DNA from: Nitzschia sp. DOCU1 | Lineage: Eukaryota; Bacillariophyta; Bacillariophyceae; Bacillariales; Bacillariaceae | NCBI GenBank assembly: GCA_951394045.1 | Contig: OX595987.1 | Span: forward strand, 496,001 to 560,000 | DNA length: 64,000 nt | Direction: 5' to 3' | In this document: positions 39,582 through 49,837 of the stretch, one piece after another | Position numbering within the stretch: position 1 is the stretch's first letter | Layout: each line of letters starts with the position of its first letter | The notes under the pieces: model-generated | The model's database searches: none | The model's input: the letters and a program-made list of their open reading frames with translations, nothing else | What the model was told of the DNA's origin: nothing | Made by a program: the position numbers and the translations under genes

Positions 39582-40534
39582 GGTTTCGCAATTTATCGCA
39601 GTATCATTGTTGGAGGGAAGAACAAGAAGTTCGAAACGTCTCTCGGATGGATTTTTGGTTGGCAGTAGACGCATCTTGGTCTGCCCTTCGTCAGCTGATG
39701 CCGCCTCCTGCGCGGCCGGCCGCAGCGGGCATATCATCATTGACCTCTTTGACCAAAATATCGAGTCTTGTGCATCGCAATGACTGACTCCTGTAGCCTT
39801 TTGCTACACGTTTACTTTGGAGTCGAGAGCTACTGGCACGATAGCTACTACTAATATAAAGAGACTACCACCTAGCTTGGTCGCAAATCAAATAGCGCCT
39901 CCTTTGTCTAAACCCTGGGGGGCACTTGTGGAGCCCCGAATGCAGAGCAACAGCAGGCCAGACGGGGACCGGCTGCAGACGAACATGCCTGTCTGTTCCC
40001 CCCAAACCCCACCCACCTCGTTTTGGAATTCCAATGCCACCCAGCATCCTCTACTACTATGATATATTCCTTAGATCCCATCATCAATCTTGTCATTACT
40101 TTACTTGTAGACCTAAACGACTGCCACAACAATATAATCATAGAATGAACGCCGTGTCCGCATCATCGACACCCAATCTTTTTCATCCTCGTCAGCAGGC
40201 AGTGTTCGCCTCTGCGATAGTATAGTAATGATGTTTGCGACGACGCAGCGGTTTGTTCCGTGAACCATCACAAGGCTTTGTCGTTGTCGTCGTCGTCATC
40301 AGAAACAGGCGCAACAGCAGCGTTGCCTTCAAAAGATACTGACGCAAAGCATGACAAGCATTCTCAGACGATGATAATGACAATAAACTTTGAACTCCAC
40401 CTCTAGCTGGCACCGCCCCTCATCTGTCTTGGAAAAACCGACGTGGCAGCACATTTTTCACACCCACCACGCAACAATGAATCATCCGAGGAAACGCTTG
40501 CCCGCAACAGACAATTTCAGCGTATGATATTAAA
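39582..40534. other. intergenic region, no gene recognised
   Basis: This stretch of about 950 bp lies between the DDX27 start and the 3' end of the four-TM gene. Frames on both strands are short and mutually overlapping. Nothing is supported beyond promoter and 3' flanks. Confidence 0.4.
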
Positions 40535-41095
40535 TCATACAATCAGCTCATAGTTGTCACGTCGCGTTCCTCGCCATGTTACCCATCGATCCAAGGCACC
40601 GGCTTTGAGTAAGAGGTAGAAATACGCGATTGTGTTGATTATCGTATCGACAAGCTCCACGTCCAAATCGCCAACATGTCTCCATTTCCTAACCAGTCGA
40701 ATCGAGTCGCTGGTAAAGTATATGGCCAGCATCAACTCCAACAAGACAAGATAGGAATCTGGCCAGTTTTCGCCTTCTTCGGCTCGGGACAAGACTGTCA
40801 GCGTCACTTCCAAGCACCAAATAAACGTCGTTCCAAAGTTCCACAAGAGGTACCAGTGAGATTCTTCAAGACGATGATTTGAATCGAACGAAACGCCAAC
40901 GTCAAAAACTTCCAAGACCAGCAACAAGGACCACACAAAGAGGAGTGCATTCACAACAATCCATAGCAGAGGTGCTTTGGACGGCGCCCACCGGGACACC
41001 AATGCTGGCGTCCAGGTGGATGCGACCGTCGATGCGTCGTCGTCAAACGACGGCAGAACGGGCCGAGCAGCAATGCTGGAGGACAGCGGTGGCAT
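40535..41095 (-). CDS. four-helix integral membrane protein of unknown function
   Basis: This 186-aa protein has four clear hydrophobic helices: LLWIVVNALLFVWSLLLVL (about residues 43-65), YLLWNFGTTFIWCLEVTL, LVLLELMLAIYFTSDSI, and IINTIAYFYLLLKAG. The N-terminus is hydrophilic with no signal peptide, and the C-terminus is a short basic tail (WRGTRRDNYELIV). The family is not recognised. The gene faces away from the RWD-domain gene, with a 397-bp shared promoter region holding two TGACGTCA sites. No intron is needed. Confidence 0.75.
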   Translation of the reverse strand: MPPLSSSIAARPVLPSFDDDASTVASTWTPALVSRWAPSKAPLLWIVVNALLFVWSLLLVLEVFDVGVSFDSNHRLEESHWYLLWNFGTTFIWCLEVTLTVLSRAEEGENWPDSYLVLLELMLAIYFTSDSIRLVRKWRHVGDLDVELVDTIINTIAYFYLLLKAGALDRWVTWRGTRRDNYELIV

Positions 41096-41306
41096 TGTGT
41101 GATTCAGGGTGAAAAGTATGTGAATACTACAGGACAGTTAGTTAGTACAATGTCTCGTGGAAACACTTTATCCGTTATCGACAAGATTATTATGATGCCT
41201 CTCATCTCATCATGGTCATTTTTGAATTTCTAAAAAAGGGAGGGAGGTTTTGGTGGAAGGAAAAAGATCACGTAATCGCCGTTCCAACAATTGATCCCCC
41301 AAATAC

Positions 41307-41335
41307 TGACGTCAGTGGAGGCTTGCATGACGTCA
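41307..41335. promoter_or_regulatory. pair of perfect TGACGTCA elements in a divergent promoter
   Basis: TGACGTCA occurs at 41307-41314 and 41328-41335, spaced 21 bp start to start, which is two helical turns. The pair is about 210 bp from the start of the four-TM gene and about 160 bp from the RWD gene. The spacing would place two bZIP dimers on the same DNA face. Function is inferred from the known TGACGT/ACGTCA elements of P. tricornutum. Confidence 0.5.
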
Positions 41336-41492
41336 CTCCTTGCGCTTTTGAGTTTGACCATGGCGTCCCATCACAAAAAGTTGTCATAGTGGAGAGGCAA
41401 GAGAACTACTTCCACAACAACGACAGTCGCCCTTTTTTCCGCCGTCATTGCCATGGGTTTGTTGATCATGCAGACGGAATCATAATCCTGCG

Positions 41493-42887
41493 ATGCAAGA
41501 CAGCGATGCTGATGATGATGATGATGCGGATGAATGCCGCGAACGTCGACTAGCCGAGCTGGAGTTTGTGGCTAGCGCCTACAATTCCGAGACGGAAGCC
41601 TGGCATGATACGGACGCCACTACCGGGGATCCAGTAGTGCACCGATTGATATCCTTGACAATTAGTGATGATGCGGAAGAAATGACGGCTTCAGCAAAAC
41701 TTCAAATTTCTCTAACCATGCCACCATCGTATCCCATGGGGAACGAACCACTTTTCGTTCAAGCACGATTATTGCACAAGGAAAGCTCGTCCAGTATCCG
41801 AAAATGTGCCTTGAATGTAGTACCTTTGGTAGTCAAAGTGGCACAAGACGCCGCCAATGAAAGCATTGGATCGGAAGCCGTCTTTTCGGTCTTGTCGCGC
41901 ACCGACGAATGGCTAGCGCAAGGCGAGTGGTCCGAATTCTACAAAAAATCCTCTCTGAATCACAACGATGCAACTCTAGTCGGAGTGCAGCTGCCAACAA
42001 ATGTTGTCTTTGGACGGCATTTGATTTACTCGCATCATATTATATCCAAAGTCAAGCGTCAGGATATCCAATCGCTAGCACGTGACCTTCAATTGACGGG
42101 ATACATGAAGATTGGATGGCCGGGTCTTTTGATCATTGAAGGACGCGAAGATGATTGCATTGCCTTTTATGATACTATACGACGGTGGAATTGGCAGTAT
42201 TTAGTAGTGCGCGGAGAACAGCAGGATCGTCTTACAAGCTCTACTACGGAATGCATTCAGAAACATCGAAAATTTGACAAGTTTCAAGAGGTGGAGGATA
42301 TGTCGATTGTGGCACAACACTGTCGAGAGGTGGGTTTAGAAAATCTCTTTCGGACATCAATGAAATTATACGACAGTGATAACACACTCGACGAAGCTTT
42401 GGTCGACGACTCCTCGACTAGCCCCACCACGACGCTTTTCGGAAACCTCGTCCATGTCGACCACATGAATGATCCCAAGGGATACAGAAAATGGTTGCGC
42501 AAGACAGCAAAAGAAACAAACACTCGTTTGCTTATCAAACAATGCTATCCACAAGACAACTACTCCAAACGACCAAAGATTCTAGTTGCAGTTGTGGGTA
42601 GTTCGGCCGAACAAGTCTCCGCCTTTATGAAACGGTGGAGGACGAGTAGAGTCGATGTGGATTCTCGAGAGAAACCTTGCTTGGAACGGCAAATGACGGT
42701 TCTTGTGGAGGGGCCGCTGCAGCAAACTACTGTCGCTTTGAATGAAGAAGAGTCATTCGATTGGGATGCGGCCGTAGCGGAGGATTCTGTGACAACATTG
42801 GAAAGACGGCTAGGCGAGTTATTGACGGAAATCGGTGGTACTTTGTGGAAAGAAGCGTTTGAAAATCTCCTCCTGGTCCCTAGCTAA
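41493..42887 (+). CDS. RWD-domain protein with DUF1115 (RWDD2-like)
   Basis: This 464-aa protein starts with an acidic run (MQDSDADDDDDADE) and continues into an RWD domain (residues about 18-150, including LTISDDAEEMTASAKLQISLTMPPSYP and a helix ending in WSEFY). The DUF1115 segment follows: RHLIYSHHIISKVKRQDIQSL ... GYMKIGWPGLLIIEG and WNWQYLVVRG, closely resembling RWDD2A/B. A further block near residues 310-400 (LVHVDHMNDPKGYRKWL ... ILVAVVGSSAEQVSAFMKRW) may be a second, diverged DUF1115-like unit. RWD domains are protein-interaction modules related to UBC folds, and the pathway is unknown. No intron is needed. Confidence 0.85.
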   Translation: MQDSDADDDDDADECRERRLAELEFVASAYNSETEAWHDTDATTGDPVVHRLISLTISDDAEEMTASAKLQISLTMPPSYPMGNEPLFVQARLLHKESSSSIRKCALNVVPLVVKVAQDAANESIGSEAVFSVLSRTDEWLAQGEWSEFYKKSSLNHNDATLVGVQLPTNVVFGRHLIYSHHIISKVKRQDIQSLARDLQLTGYMKIGWPGLLIIEGREDDCIAFYDTIRRWNWQYLVVRGEQQDRLTSSTTECIQKHRKFDKFQEVEDMSIVAQHCREVGLENLFRTSMKLYDSDNTLDEALVDDSSTSPTTTLFGNLVHVDHMNDPKGYRKWLRKTAKETNTRLLIKQCYPQDNYSKRPKILVAVVGSSAEQVSAFMKRWRTSRVDVDSREKPCLERQMTVLVEGPLQQTTVALNEEESFDWDAAVAEDSVTTLERRLGELLTEIGGTLWKEAFENLLLVPS

Positions 42888-43701
42888 TAGAGGCAGAATG
42901 TAGAGGAACTCGAAACTGCTGGCGGAATTCGCCGTTGCGATCTGGTTAATCGCTCGTTCCTGGGGCAAGTCGACATGCCCACGAGGGGTGTAGCAGCGTG
43001 AATCAGAATTTCGTCCAGCATAAATATGTCCATCTCTATACCACTACCAGCAGCCAGGAACTGACGAGTACTACTGTCGAGTCCTGGGGCGAACAATCTT
43101 GTCGGCAACGTCCATTTGAAGTAGCGGCGAAAATAACCCATCATATAGCATCTCCCCAACACAATATCTTGCTAATAGGCTCTCTAGTAGGAGGAGCACT
43201 ATTGGCACCGACACTGCCGCCAGCAGCGAGTGAAGGGATGGTTAGTACTTGTACGAGGAGGACTACATTATGTCTGTGGTGGAGCAGGCAGCCAAGGGGG
43301 GCTGACTATTCAAGATCTTACTTCACCAAACGGCAGGGCAGCTCCAACCTACCGTTACATGACCCCAAAGAATCCAGAGAGCTGTTAGTCATGGATGATA
43401 ACTATACCCTCTTTTCTCAACCACATTGAGCCATAGTACTTCATGATGCGGTAACATAGCGTGTCGTTAAGTTCCGCGCGTGGAACTTTAAAAAGTGTTG
43501 GGCTATGTCGCTCGCGGCATTTCTCAAGATTTTGCATGACGTAAGGGCTGACGTCACCATGGATACCAGATGCCTTCTCTTTTCCTTGGTTGGGGGATGA
43601 AAAGATATCATGAGAGTGCAAGATCCATTGGCTTGCAACCATGCGACAACCGCCATAGTTTCAATCGACAACAGGCAAATCCCCAAAGGCATCCAATATC
43701 A
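42888..43701. other. intergenic region upstream of the PsbP-like gene
   Basis: This 814-bp spacer contains TGACGTAA and TGACGTCA at 43537-43556. The PsbP-like frame can be read upstream to 43570, but the ATG at 43702 starts the signal peptide. No other gene is supported. Confidence 0.45.
43537..43556. promoter_or_regulatory. TGACGTAA/TGACGTCA pair upstream of PsbP-like gene
   Basis: A near-consensus TGACGTAA (43537-43544) and a perfect TGACGTCA (43549-43556) lie 12 bp apart start to start, about 150-165 bp before the start codon of a plastid lumen protein. This is a plausible bZIP/aureochrome or CO2/cAMP-responsive site. The function is inferred. Confidence 0.45.
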
Positions 43702-44602
43702 ATGAAAATGAAGACGCGAATCATTTCCCTGCTTTCTTGTGCTGTCGCCGTGGCCTCGTACACCCCAAATTGGGAGATGCAGCCGCAACGCAGCGAATCG
43801 CGAAGAGGATTTTTCTCCACATCGTCGTCGGCGCTTGTTGCAGCCGTGCCCTTCCTTGTGGGCCCTCGGTCTGCCTTTGCTGAAGAAGGGCTATTGGATT
43901 TTCAAGATGCCGATTGCGGTTTCACAATCAAAGTTCCAGCGGGGTGGGACAAAACCATTCAAAGTCTTCCAGATCGAAGGAAGATTGTCCTATTCATCAA
44001 ACCGGGTTCGGAACAGAAAACCATAATGTTCCTTGCCTACACTCCTGTTCGTAACGATTATACTTCTCTCGGAAGTTTTGGCTCCGTCGATGAGGTAGGT
44101 CTACTCGCTGAGGAGCGATCCCTAACATCAATCGTTGAAGAGTCTCTCACTTTCCCCATAGGTGGCTCAAGCTACCATTTTGCCGAAGTCTACCCTTGCA
44201 GGTATCACTGACGTCGAAAGCAAGATGCTGAGTGCTGAGAGTAAGAAGCAGGCGTACTTTTTCGGTAAGCATCATCCTTTGGGTATACTCTAGTATACTG
44301 CGCTTGATCATGCAGCAATGATTGCATGAACGATGCATGCACATGTCTTTTCGTTCAAATGCTGGACATTTTCATCTTGACTAACTAACTTGTTCTTTCG
44401 AACAACAACCTTTCGTTATCCAGATTACATCACAAAAGTACCCCAGCAACCAGAAACACATTTTCGGACGATCTTCAGCTTGGCTCAAGGAGCGGCAGGC
44501 GGGGCAGGAAACGTTCTAGTTAGTATTACTGTCCAGACCCCCGAATCCGAATATGGCACTTTGAAACCCCTATTTGACAAGATAATGGAATCATACAAGT
44601 AG
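43702..44602 (+). CDS. PsbP-like thylakoid lumen protein
   Basis: Exons are 43702-44094, 44162-44264 and 44424-44602, with introns of 67 and 159 nt. The product is 224 aa. The N-terminus is tripartite: signal peptide (MKMKTRIISLLSCAVAVAS-Y), transit-like stretch, then a twin-arginine thylakoid signal (RRGFF, hydrophobic core, AFA cleavage before EEGLL). The mature part has the PsbP fold markers: CGFTIKVPAGW near the start, MFLAYTPVRNDYTSLGSFGSVDE, and the final FSLAQG...ITVQTPESEY and FDKIMESYK. The PsbP family supports photosystem II or related lumen functions. Whether this is the true oxygen-evolving-complex subunit or a PPL/PPD paralogue cannot be decided here. Confidence 0.88.
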
Positions 44603-45613
44603 ATGCATGCGTTTGCGTTTGGACGGAGTACGTATAGGTCTCAAAGACGCTCGTGTCCATGCCCGGTGAGCTCCCGCGAAACAAGACCGAGATCAGCGAT
44701 TGTCGCAGGCACATTGCTGAAAAGATGAAAGGGGACGCGCCCAGAAAGTGCTTACTTGCTTTGTTATTAGTCTATGGAATGCGAGGGCCTCAGGGATGGA
44801 AGTTCCATGATTAGTTGTAGTCTTGCGCTGGAAACTTCTCACTCTTATGTAGATACTGAAATCCGAGGTTGCCATTACATGCCAATACCAAAAACTTTTG
44901 TAAAGGAGCGGGTAGAAGGCCCTTGTAGTCTCGCTCTCCCTTTTTAGAGACAGCAGTAACATACAGGTATCGTACAAAACTAGGGCGAGAACTAGAAGGG
45001 AGTAGCTACTAGACTACGATGTGTTCGGACTGGATGGGTGGGATAACGGATAAGCGGGAGCGGTTAAAAAGCATCCGAATCTACGCTTTGAAGCCCCGTT
45101 GAACCGAACTATTGCGCCTTGGTGTGACGGCTTCCCACATGTTTCAGTCGCGTTGCCGGCGGGAATAACGCGGCATTCGGGTTAATTAGACAAATACTCA
45201 TCCTCAATCACGTATATGTTGATGACAGTGTGCTCATTTTTGTTGTCCTCTCGTTCCTCTCATTGAGTCGAAGCAGTTTTTTAGCGGTGAAACTGAACGG
45301 AGAAATTGTACCGTTGTCCAACCCCACGACAACTTGTGTGCCCCCAATGACCTTTTCAATTCCATCTCATTGTTTCCGTTTTCCGATTTGGATTCGGACT
45401 CGATCTGGGTTTTGATGCATGCCACTCATTGATTGATGACTTATAGCCATTCGAAGCTCTTCAAAGCCAAGACATCTTGACATTCAGAACTTTATTGTAC
45501 TTTCAGATCCTGATCATCTCATAAAACAAATCGGGGCGCCCAATCTCGTCATTTTTTACAACACCCCATCTCGTCATTAACACAGCCGACCCAACGAAGA
45601 AGAATCGAACGCC
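44603..45613. other. intergenic region, no gene recognised
   Basis: This stretch of about 1 kb lies downstream of the PsbP-like gene. Only short overlapping frames without domain features occur on either strand. I see no RNA gene. Confidence 0.4.
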
Positions 45614-46003
45614 ATGAATAAGGATCAACCCAAAAACACTGCCAGCATACAATATCTAGCCTCAATGACAAAATTTTCAGCAGGCTTGGGTGGAAGTAGC
45701 GCCCCGACGCCTTCCAGCCCCTCACGAGGATCCCGCGTTTTCGATCGAGAACAACATTCACCCACCTCAGTCTACCTGGCAGCGTCGATGAGCAATCTTT
45801 CAATGAGAAAACTTTCGAATATGCCACTCTCTACCCCCGTGGCGGCAGAATACTCATTGGAGCCTGAATCGGAACTGCTCGACCTATGGTCACCTCCCCC
45901 GCAAGTTACCCGAGTCACACAACTTGCCTGCCTTTGCTACGACGAGACTGAATACTCTCGTCCAAGTGACCCGGTAGCGCGATTCCTCGACTCACAGTGC
46001 TGA
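45614..46003 (+). CDS. small Ser/Pro-rich hypothetical protein
   Basis: This 129-aa frame starts MNKDQPKNTASIQYLASM. It is rich in Ser, Pro, Thr and Leu, with no signal peptide or membrane segment and no recognisable domain. Repeated short blocks (YLASMTKFSAG, YLAASMSNLSM) suggest an internal duplication of a small motif. Support is limited to frame length, ATG context and absence of a competing frame. It could be a lineage-specific disordered protein. Confidence 0.45.
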   Translation: MNKDQPKNTASIQYLASMTKFSAGLGGSSAPTPSSPSRGSRVFDREQHSPTSVYLAASMSNLSMRKLSNMPLSTPVAAEYSLEPESELLDLWSPPPQVTRVTQLACLCYDETEYSRPSDPVARFLDSQC

Positions 46004-46104
46004 TCTCTTCTCCATGTTTACATTCGCTATTTCATGATGCATGTCTAATTGTACCACTTCCTGTTTGCATTCCGCTTTAGGACTCTACTAGTGGGTGCTG
46101 GATA

Positions 46105-46508
46105 CTAATTCTTGTATAATTTTTTCATAATATTGGAAACTGGTGCCGCGTAGACAAATGATCCGAAACCGAAGAGAATGGAGGCTACGGTTGTTGATGT
46201 GCCAGGAGATAGTGGCCATTCTCGAAAGAAGATGATGGGGGTGAGGAATTGCTTCAATAGTAGTAATACCAGGTACAGCAGGGGGATGATCAAATGGACC
46301 ATACTTTGGCGGGAAAGCTTGGCTGGCGCGCCTTGGCGGCAACTCGACGGCAGACACCCAACGCACGGCGCACCACTTCCAGCGATATCAAATTGTGGAG
46401 CGATTCTTTTTCTCAAATTTCTCAAAGTGTCATCCGACACTTGCCCGACGTCATCAACGTGTTTTGGATACGCACTATCTCGACTATCGCTCTTGTCTGT
46501 TCTGATCC
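46105..46508 (-). CDS. probable 3' exon of a small two-helix membrane protein, first exon unresolved
   Basis: On the minus strand a frame is open from a TGA at 46534-46536 to TAG at 46105 with coding-like composition but no ATG. It contains KHVDDVGQVSDDTLRNLRKR, two hydrophobic helices (LIIPLLYLVLLLLKQFL and STTVASILFGFGSFVYAA) and a basic end (IMKKLYKN). A splice acceptor GAAG at about 46509 would bring in an upstream exon. A short ATG frame (MNLTRFS) near 46608 can be joined in phase, but the donor is weak. The gene would be head-to-head with the ankyrin gene. Confidence 0.35.
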
Positions 46509-46625
46509 CTTCGCAGAAGAAAATTCTGGGTCTTCATTATTTCCCATCACATCTCTGCAAGTGTCGGTTTCGGATGGAAGTGCTGTGGACCTGAGAACCT
46601 CGTCAGGTTCATTCGTCAGTAAAGG

Positions 46626-48144
46626 ATGGAGCCCGATCCGGCTCCCGCGCTAGTCGATATCCCGGAGTATGCAAGAACTCTAGCTGTTGAGTGGTTCGGT
46701 GAACCATCGGCACCCTTACTGTTCCGAGCCGTCAATCTCGAGATGTGGGACATTTGCCGAAGGTTGCTTACAGAGCGTGATACCGAGACGTCATGCAAAG
46801 AACTACGCTACGTCGACTTGTATGGCTATTCTGCTCTCCACTACGCTAGCTGGTGGAGTGCATCGGCACCACTTGATGTTCTGCAGAGTATCATCCAACA
46901 TACCGAACGACACTTCTCCTCCCTTCCAAACCGAAAAGGACGCACGCCACTTCATTTGGCAGCATGGCGAGGAAGGGACGAGGTTGTAGAGATTCTGGCA
47001 GAGAAGTGCCCCGAGGCTGCTGGGGTGATGGACCGTACGCACAAGACACCCTTGGTCGATGCTTGTTTCCGAAATCGGTCCAGAAATGTTCTTCAAGCCC
47101 TTGTCAAAGCCGATCCCGATCAAATCAAGCAGAGCAATCATTGTGGGCGAAGTGCGGCATCACTATTCTTCCGAATCTCGTATGGGTTTGTATCGTTGCC
47201 TTCAAGGACAAGGTTTCAAGAGGAACAGGAACAAGAAATTTTTCTTGCCAAATCTAAAGTTATTTTGGCGGCAGAACGTATCGCTCTCGACAAGGAGCCC
47301 TTGAATTTTGACGAGGATGTCAATATAGTTCATGCTGCAATGGATAGTCCGTCTTGTCCCTTTCCAGTAGTAAAATATCTTCTTGAGAAATTGGATGACG
47401 GAACCATTCGAGACTTTCGAGATTCTTGCGGCGACACTTTTCTTCACATTGCGTCCAAGGCTGATCGATTCCACTTTGAAAGCTTCTTCCAGTGCGACCG
47501 ATGTCAAGAATCTGCCAACGCATTCGAGGAGTTACAAATCATGCATTTCAATCGAGATCCAGAAAGTCCGCATTGGGGTGCACGGTGTTCAAACGCTTCC
47601 TGTCGAAAGAGTAGTCGGCCGCTTATGATCCACTACGTGCAGGTTCCCGTCGGTAAGTCTCGACATGAAACAGACCTCTCGAACATAGTTAGATTAGCTT
47701 GCCTCTCAGCCCGTTCTCTACTTGTTTTCACAAACAGAAACCAAAGAAAGAGAAATGATTTCGTACCTTTTGCGCCGGTGTTCATCGCTGGCATTGATTC
47801 CAGACCTCACCGGCCGAATCCCAATGGAGGTTGCATTGTCATCGGGCCGTACATGGCATTCTGGGATCAAAGAGTTCGTTTTGGCAGACTCAAGAATGTT
47901 GACGAGGCGAGACCAGACTAATGGATTGTATCCGTTTCAAGCAGTCGCATGTCTGCAGGATGATAACTACAATCCAGTCCAGCCTCCAGTGAAGAAACGT
48001 AAGCTGTCAGGCGACGAGAAGGATTCGCCGAAGGTATCAGACTCGGGCGACGGAAAGCTTGCTTACAATCCTTACGACTTGGATCGGCTGGCAACGATTT
48101 ATCAGTTGCTGCGGGATTGTCCATACCTTGTGCCAGACGTTTGA
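46626..48144 (+). CDS. ankyrin-repeat protein with nuclear localisation signal
   Basis: Exons are 46626-47652 and 47738-48144, with an 85-nt intron; the product is 477 aa. Ankyrin repeats are visible in YGYSALHYASWWS, KGRTPLHLAAWRGRDEVVEIL and HKTPLVDACFRNRSRNVLQALV (about residues 58-165), with further degenerate units in GDTFLHIASKADRF and TGRIPMEVALSSGR. A cysteine pair cluster (CDRC ... CSNASCRK) interrupts the repeats near residues 296-336. The basic run PPVKKRKLSGDEKD near residue 430 is a classical nuclear localisation signal. The protein is presumably a nuclear interaction scaffold. Partners are unknown. Confidence 0.8.
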
Positions 48145-48244
48145 GACTGTGCGCCGATTTTGTGTGTCTTTGTTCATATTTATCAACGTGCTATTCGTAT
48201 ACAGTACTCCGTAATTTTCTAGAGATGTGGCGTGATTCAATGTG

Positions 48245-49837
48245 CTAGCAAATGACGACTTTACCTGGATTGAGGATATTCTTGGGGTCTAGAGATTTCT
48301 TTAGTGAAAGTGTGAGTTGATTCTGTTCAATAATAATCACAAGAGAGTAGAGATATCCTACCTTGATGGCTTTCATCATTTGAATGGCACCCGGTCCATA
48401 TTGAGCTTCTAGATACTTCATCTTGCCGTATCCTACACCATGCTCTCCAGTACATGTTCCGCCAACTCGTAAAGTCCGCCGAATGAGCCGATCGTTTACT
48501 TCGTGAAGCCTTTGCGTGTATTCGTCCGAGTCGCCCTCCACCATTGGCAAGATACAGTGAAAATTACCATCCCCAGCATGTCCAAAACAAGGTCCCACGA
48601 CCCCCAGCTCTTCCACATCCTTAGCAGTAGCTTCAATCAACTCGGCAAACTTGGAAATTGGCACACAGGCATCTGTAATTAAAGCATCTTTGGCGCCCGG
48701 CCGTAAACTGAGAGAAGCATAATAGAGAGTATGACGCGCTGCCCAAAGAGCCTTGCGTTCCTCTTCGCCAGAAGTGAACTCAAACTCAGATCCCCCAAAA
48801 TCATCGCAAATAGATGCAGTCATTTGCACTTGCTCTTGCAGGGCTTCGTCGGAAGGCGCCGAAAACTCCAGGAAAAGAGTAGGTGCCACCGTCCTATCTG
48901 GAATATCCTTCTTGTACGAGTTAAAAGCCGCCACGCTCGTACCATCCAGCAACTCACATCGTAGGATGGGTACATCGCACAATTTAAGCATTGCTACGGC
49001 TTGCGCTGCTTCCTTAAGAGAATCAAAGACGCAGACGGCCGCTGTCACATGCTGAGGAATCGGATGCAACTTGACTGTCACTGATGTAATTACACCCAAG
49101 GTACCTTCGGATCCACAGAGTAATGATACGAGGTCGTAGCCTGCCGAGTTCTTGAGTGCTTGCGTTCCTGCCTGAATGATCGTTCCATCCGCCAAAACGC
49201 ATTCGAGTTGCAAGAGGTTATTTCGCATCCCGCCATATCGCAGCGTTGTCGTTCCCGACGCTCCAGTTGCCACCATTCCTCCAATGGTAGCATCCGCTCC
49301 AGGATCTACCACGAATTGCATTCCCGTATGCCTCAACGCATTGTTCAAAGTCTTTCTCGTGACTCCAGCTCCAACTCGGGCGATTGGATCCGGAAGCATC
49401 GAGTCACCGCTCGTCCCTGCCAAATCAGAAGGCGTTTCAATAGTCTGAAATAGACATGTATCCAAACTGATACCCCCTTGCAAACAGCATACATGACCCT
49501 CAACACTCGTGCCTACACCAAACGGAACCACGGGAATGTCGTGTTCCTGACAGTATGACAGAATCTTGGAAACATCTGACACAGATGCCGGTCGCAAAAT
49601 CGCGTCTGGCAGTCTCGTTGGATGAAAGGATTCTCCCCGACCATGCCGCTCTAATTCGTAGGGATTTGTGATGAGCTCCGACTGCGGTGTCAATGTCGAG
49701 TGAAGTCGCTCGATCAGATCAAGTCGACTGGATGCAGGCCGTGACGTCGAGTAAGAGCAACGCGGAATTCTTGAGGCCGATAGTCCCATCGGACGGAAAA
49801 GATGGCCTGCCAGTCGAATCGAGACTGAAGGTCCCAT
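48245..49837 (-). CDS. mitochondrial D-lactate dehydrogenase (cytochrome), FAD-linked
   Basis: The protein is an FAD-binding PCMH-type oxidase of the D-LDH/GlcD family, oxidising D-lactate and passing electrons to the respiratory chain. Visible features are PVVPFGVGTSVEGH and VDPGADATIGGMVATGASG in the FAD site, GSEGTLGVIT, and the C-terminal FGHAGDGNFHCI and GTCTGEHGVGYGKM that bind substrate and FAD. The first 35 residues are basic and hydroxylated, a mitochondrial presequence. Near the C-terminus, a 63-nt GTAGGA...AAG intron (48299-48361) is divisible by three and stop-free. Removing it restores AIK-KSLDPKNILNPGK, the family consensus, and gives 509 aa instead of 530. The gene is divergent from the cyclophilin (324 bp). 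Confidence 0.92.
   Translation of the reverse strand: MGPSVSIRLAGHLFRPMGLSASRIPRCSYSTSRPASSRLDLIERLHSTLTPQSELITNPYELERHGRGESFHPTRLPDAILRPASVSDVSKILSYCQEHDIPVVPFGVGTSVEGHVCCLQGGISLDTCLFQTIETPSDLAGTSGDSMLPDPIARVGAGVTRKTLNNALRHTGMQFVVDPGADATIGGMVATGASGTTTLRYGGMRNNLLQLECVLADGTIIQAGTQALKNSAGYDLVSLLCGSEGTLGVITSVTVKLHPIPQHVTAAVCVFDSLKEAAQAVAMLKLCDVPILRCELLDGTSVAAFNSYKKDIPDRTVAPTLFLEFSAPSDEALQEQVQMTASICDDFGGSEFEFTSGEEERKALWAARHTLYYASLSLRPGAKDALITDACVPISKFAELIEATAKDVEELGVVGPCFGHAGDGNFHCILPMVEGDSDEYTQRLHEVNDRLIRRTLRVGGTCTGEHGVGYGKMKYLEAQYGPGAIQMMKAIKVGYLYSLVIIIEQNQLTLSLKKSLDPKNILNPGKVVIC

Noticed and set aside
39582..39740. 53-residue N-terminal extension of the DDX27 helicase
   Set aside because: The extension is not acidic like the family N-terminus, and the internal ATG gives the expected MATLLASLSSDEED start.
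46266..46276. ATACCAGGTAC as another copy of the palindromic motif
   Set aside because: It lies within a putative minus-strand coding exon, where it simply encodes a YLV run.
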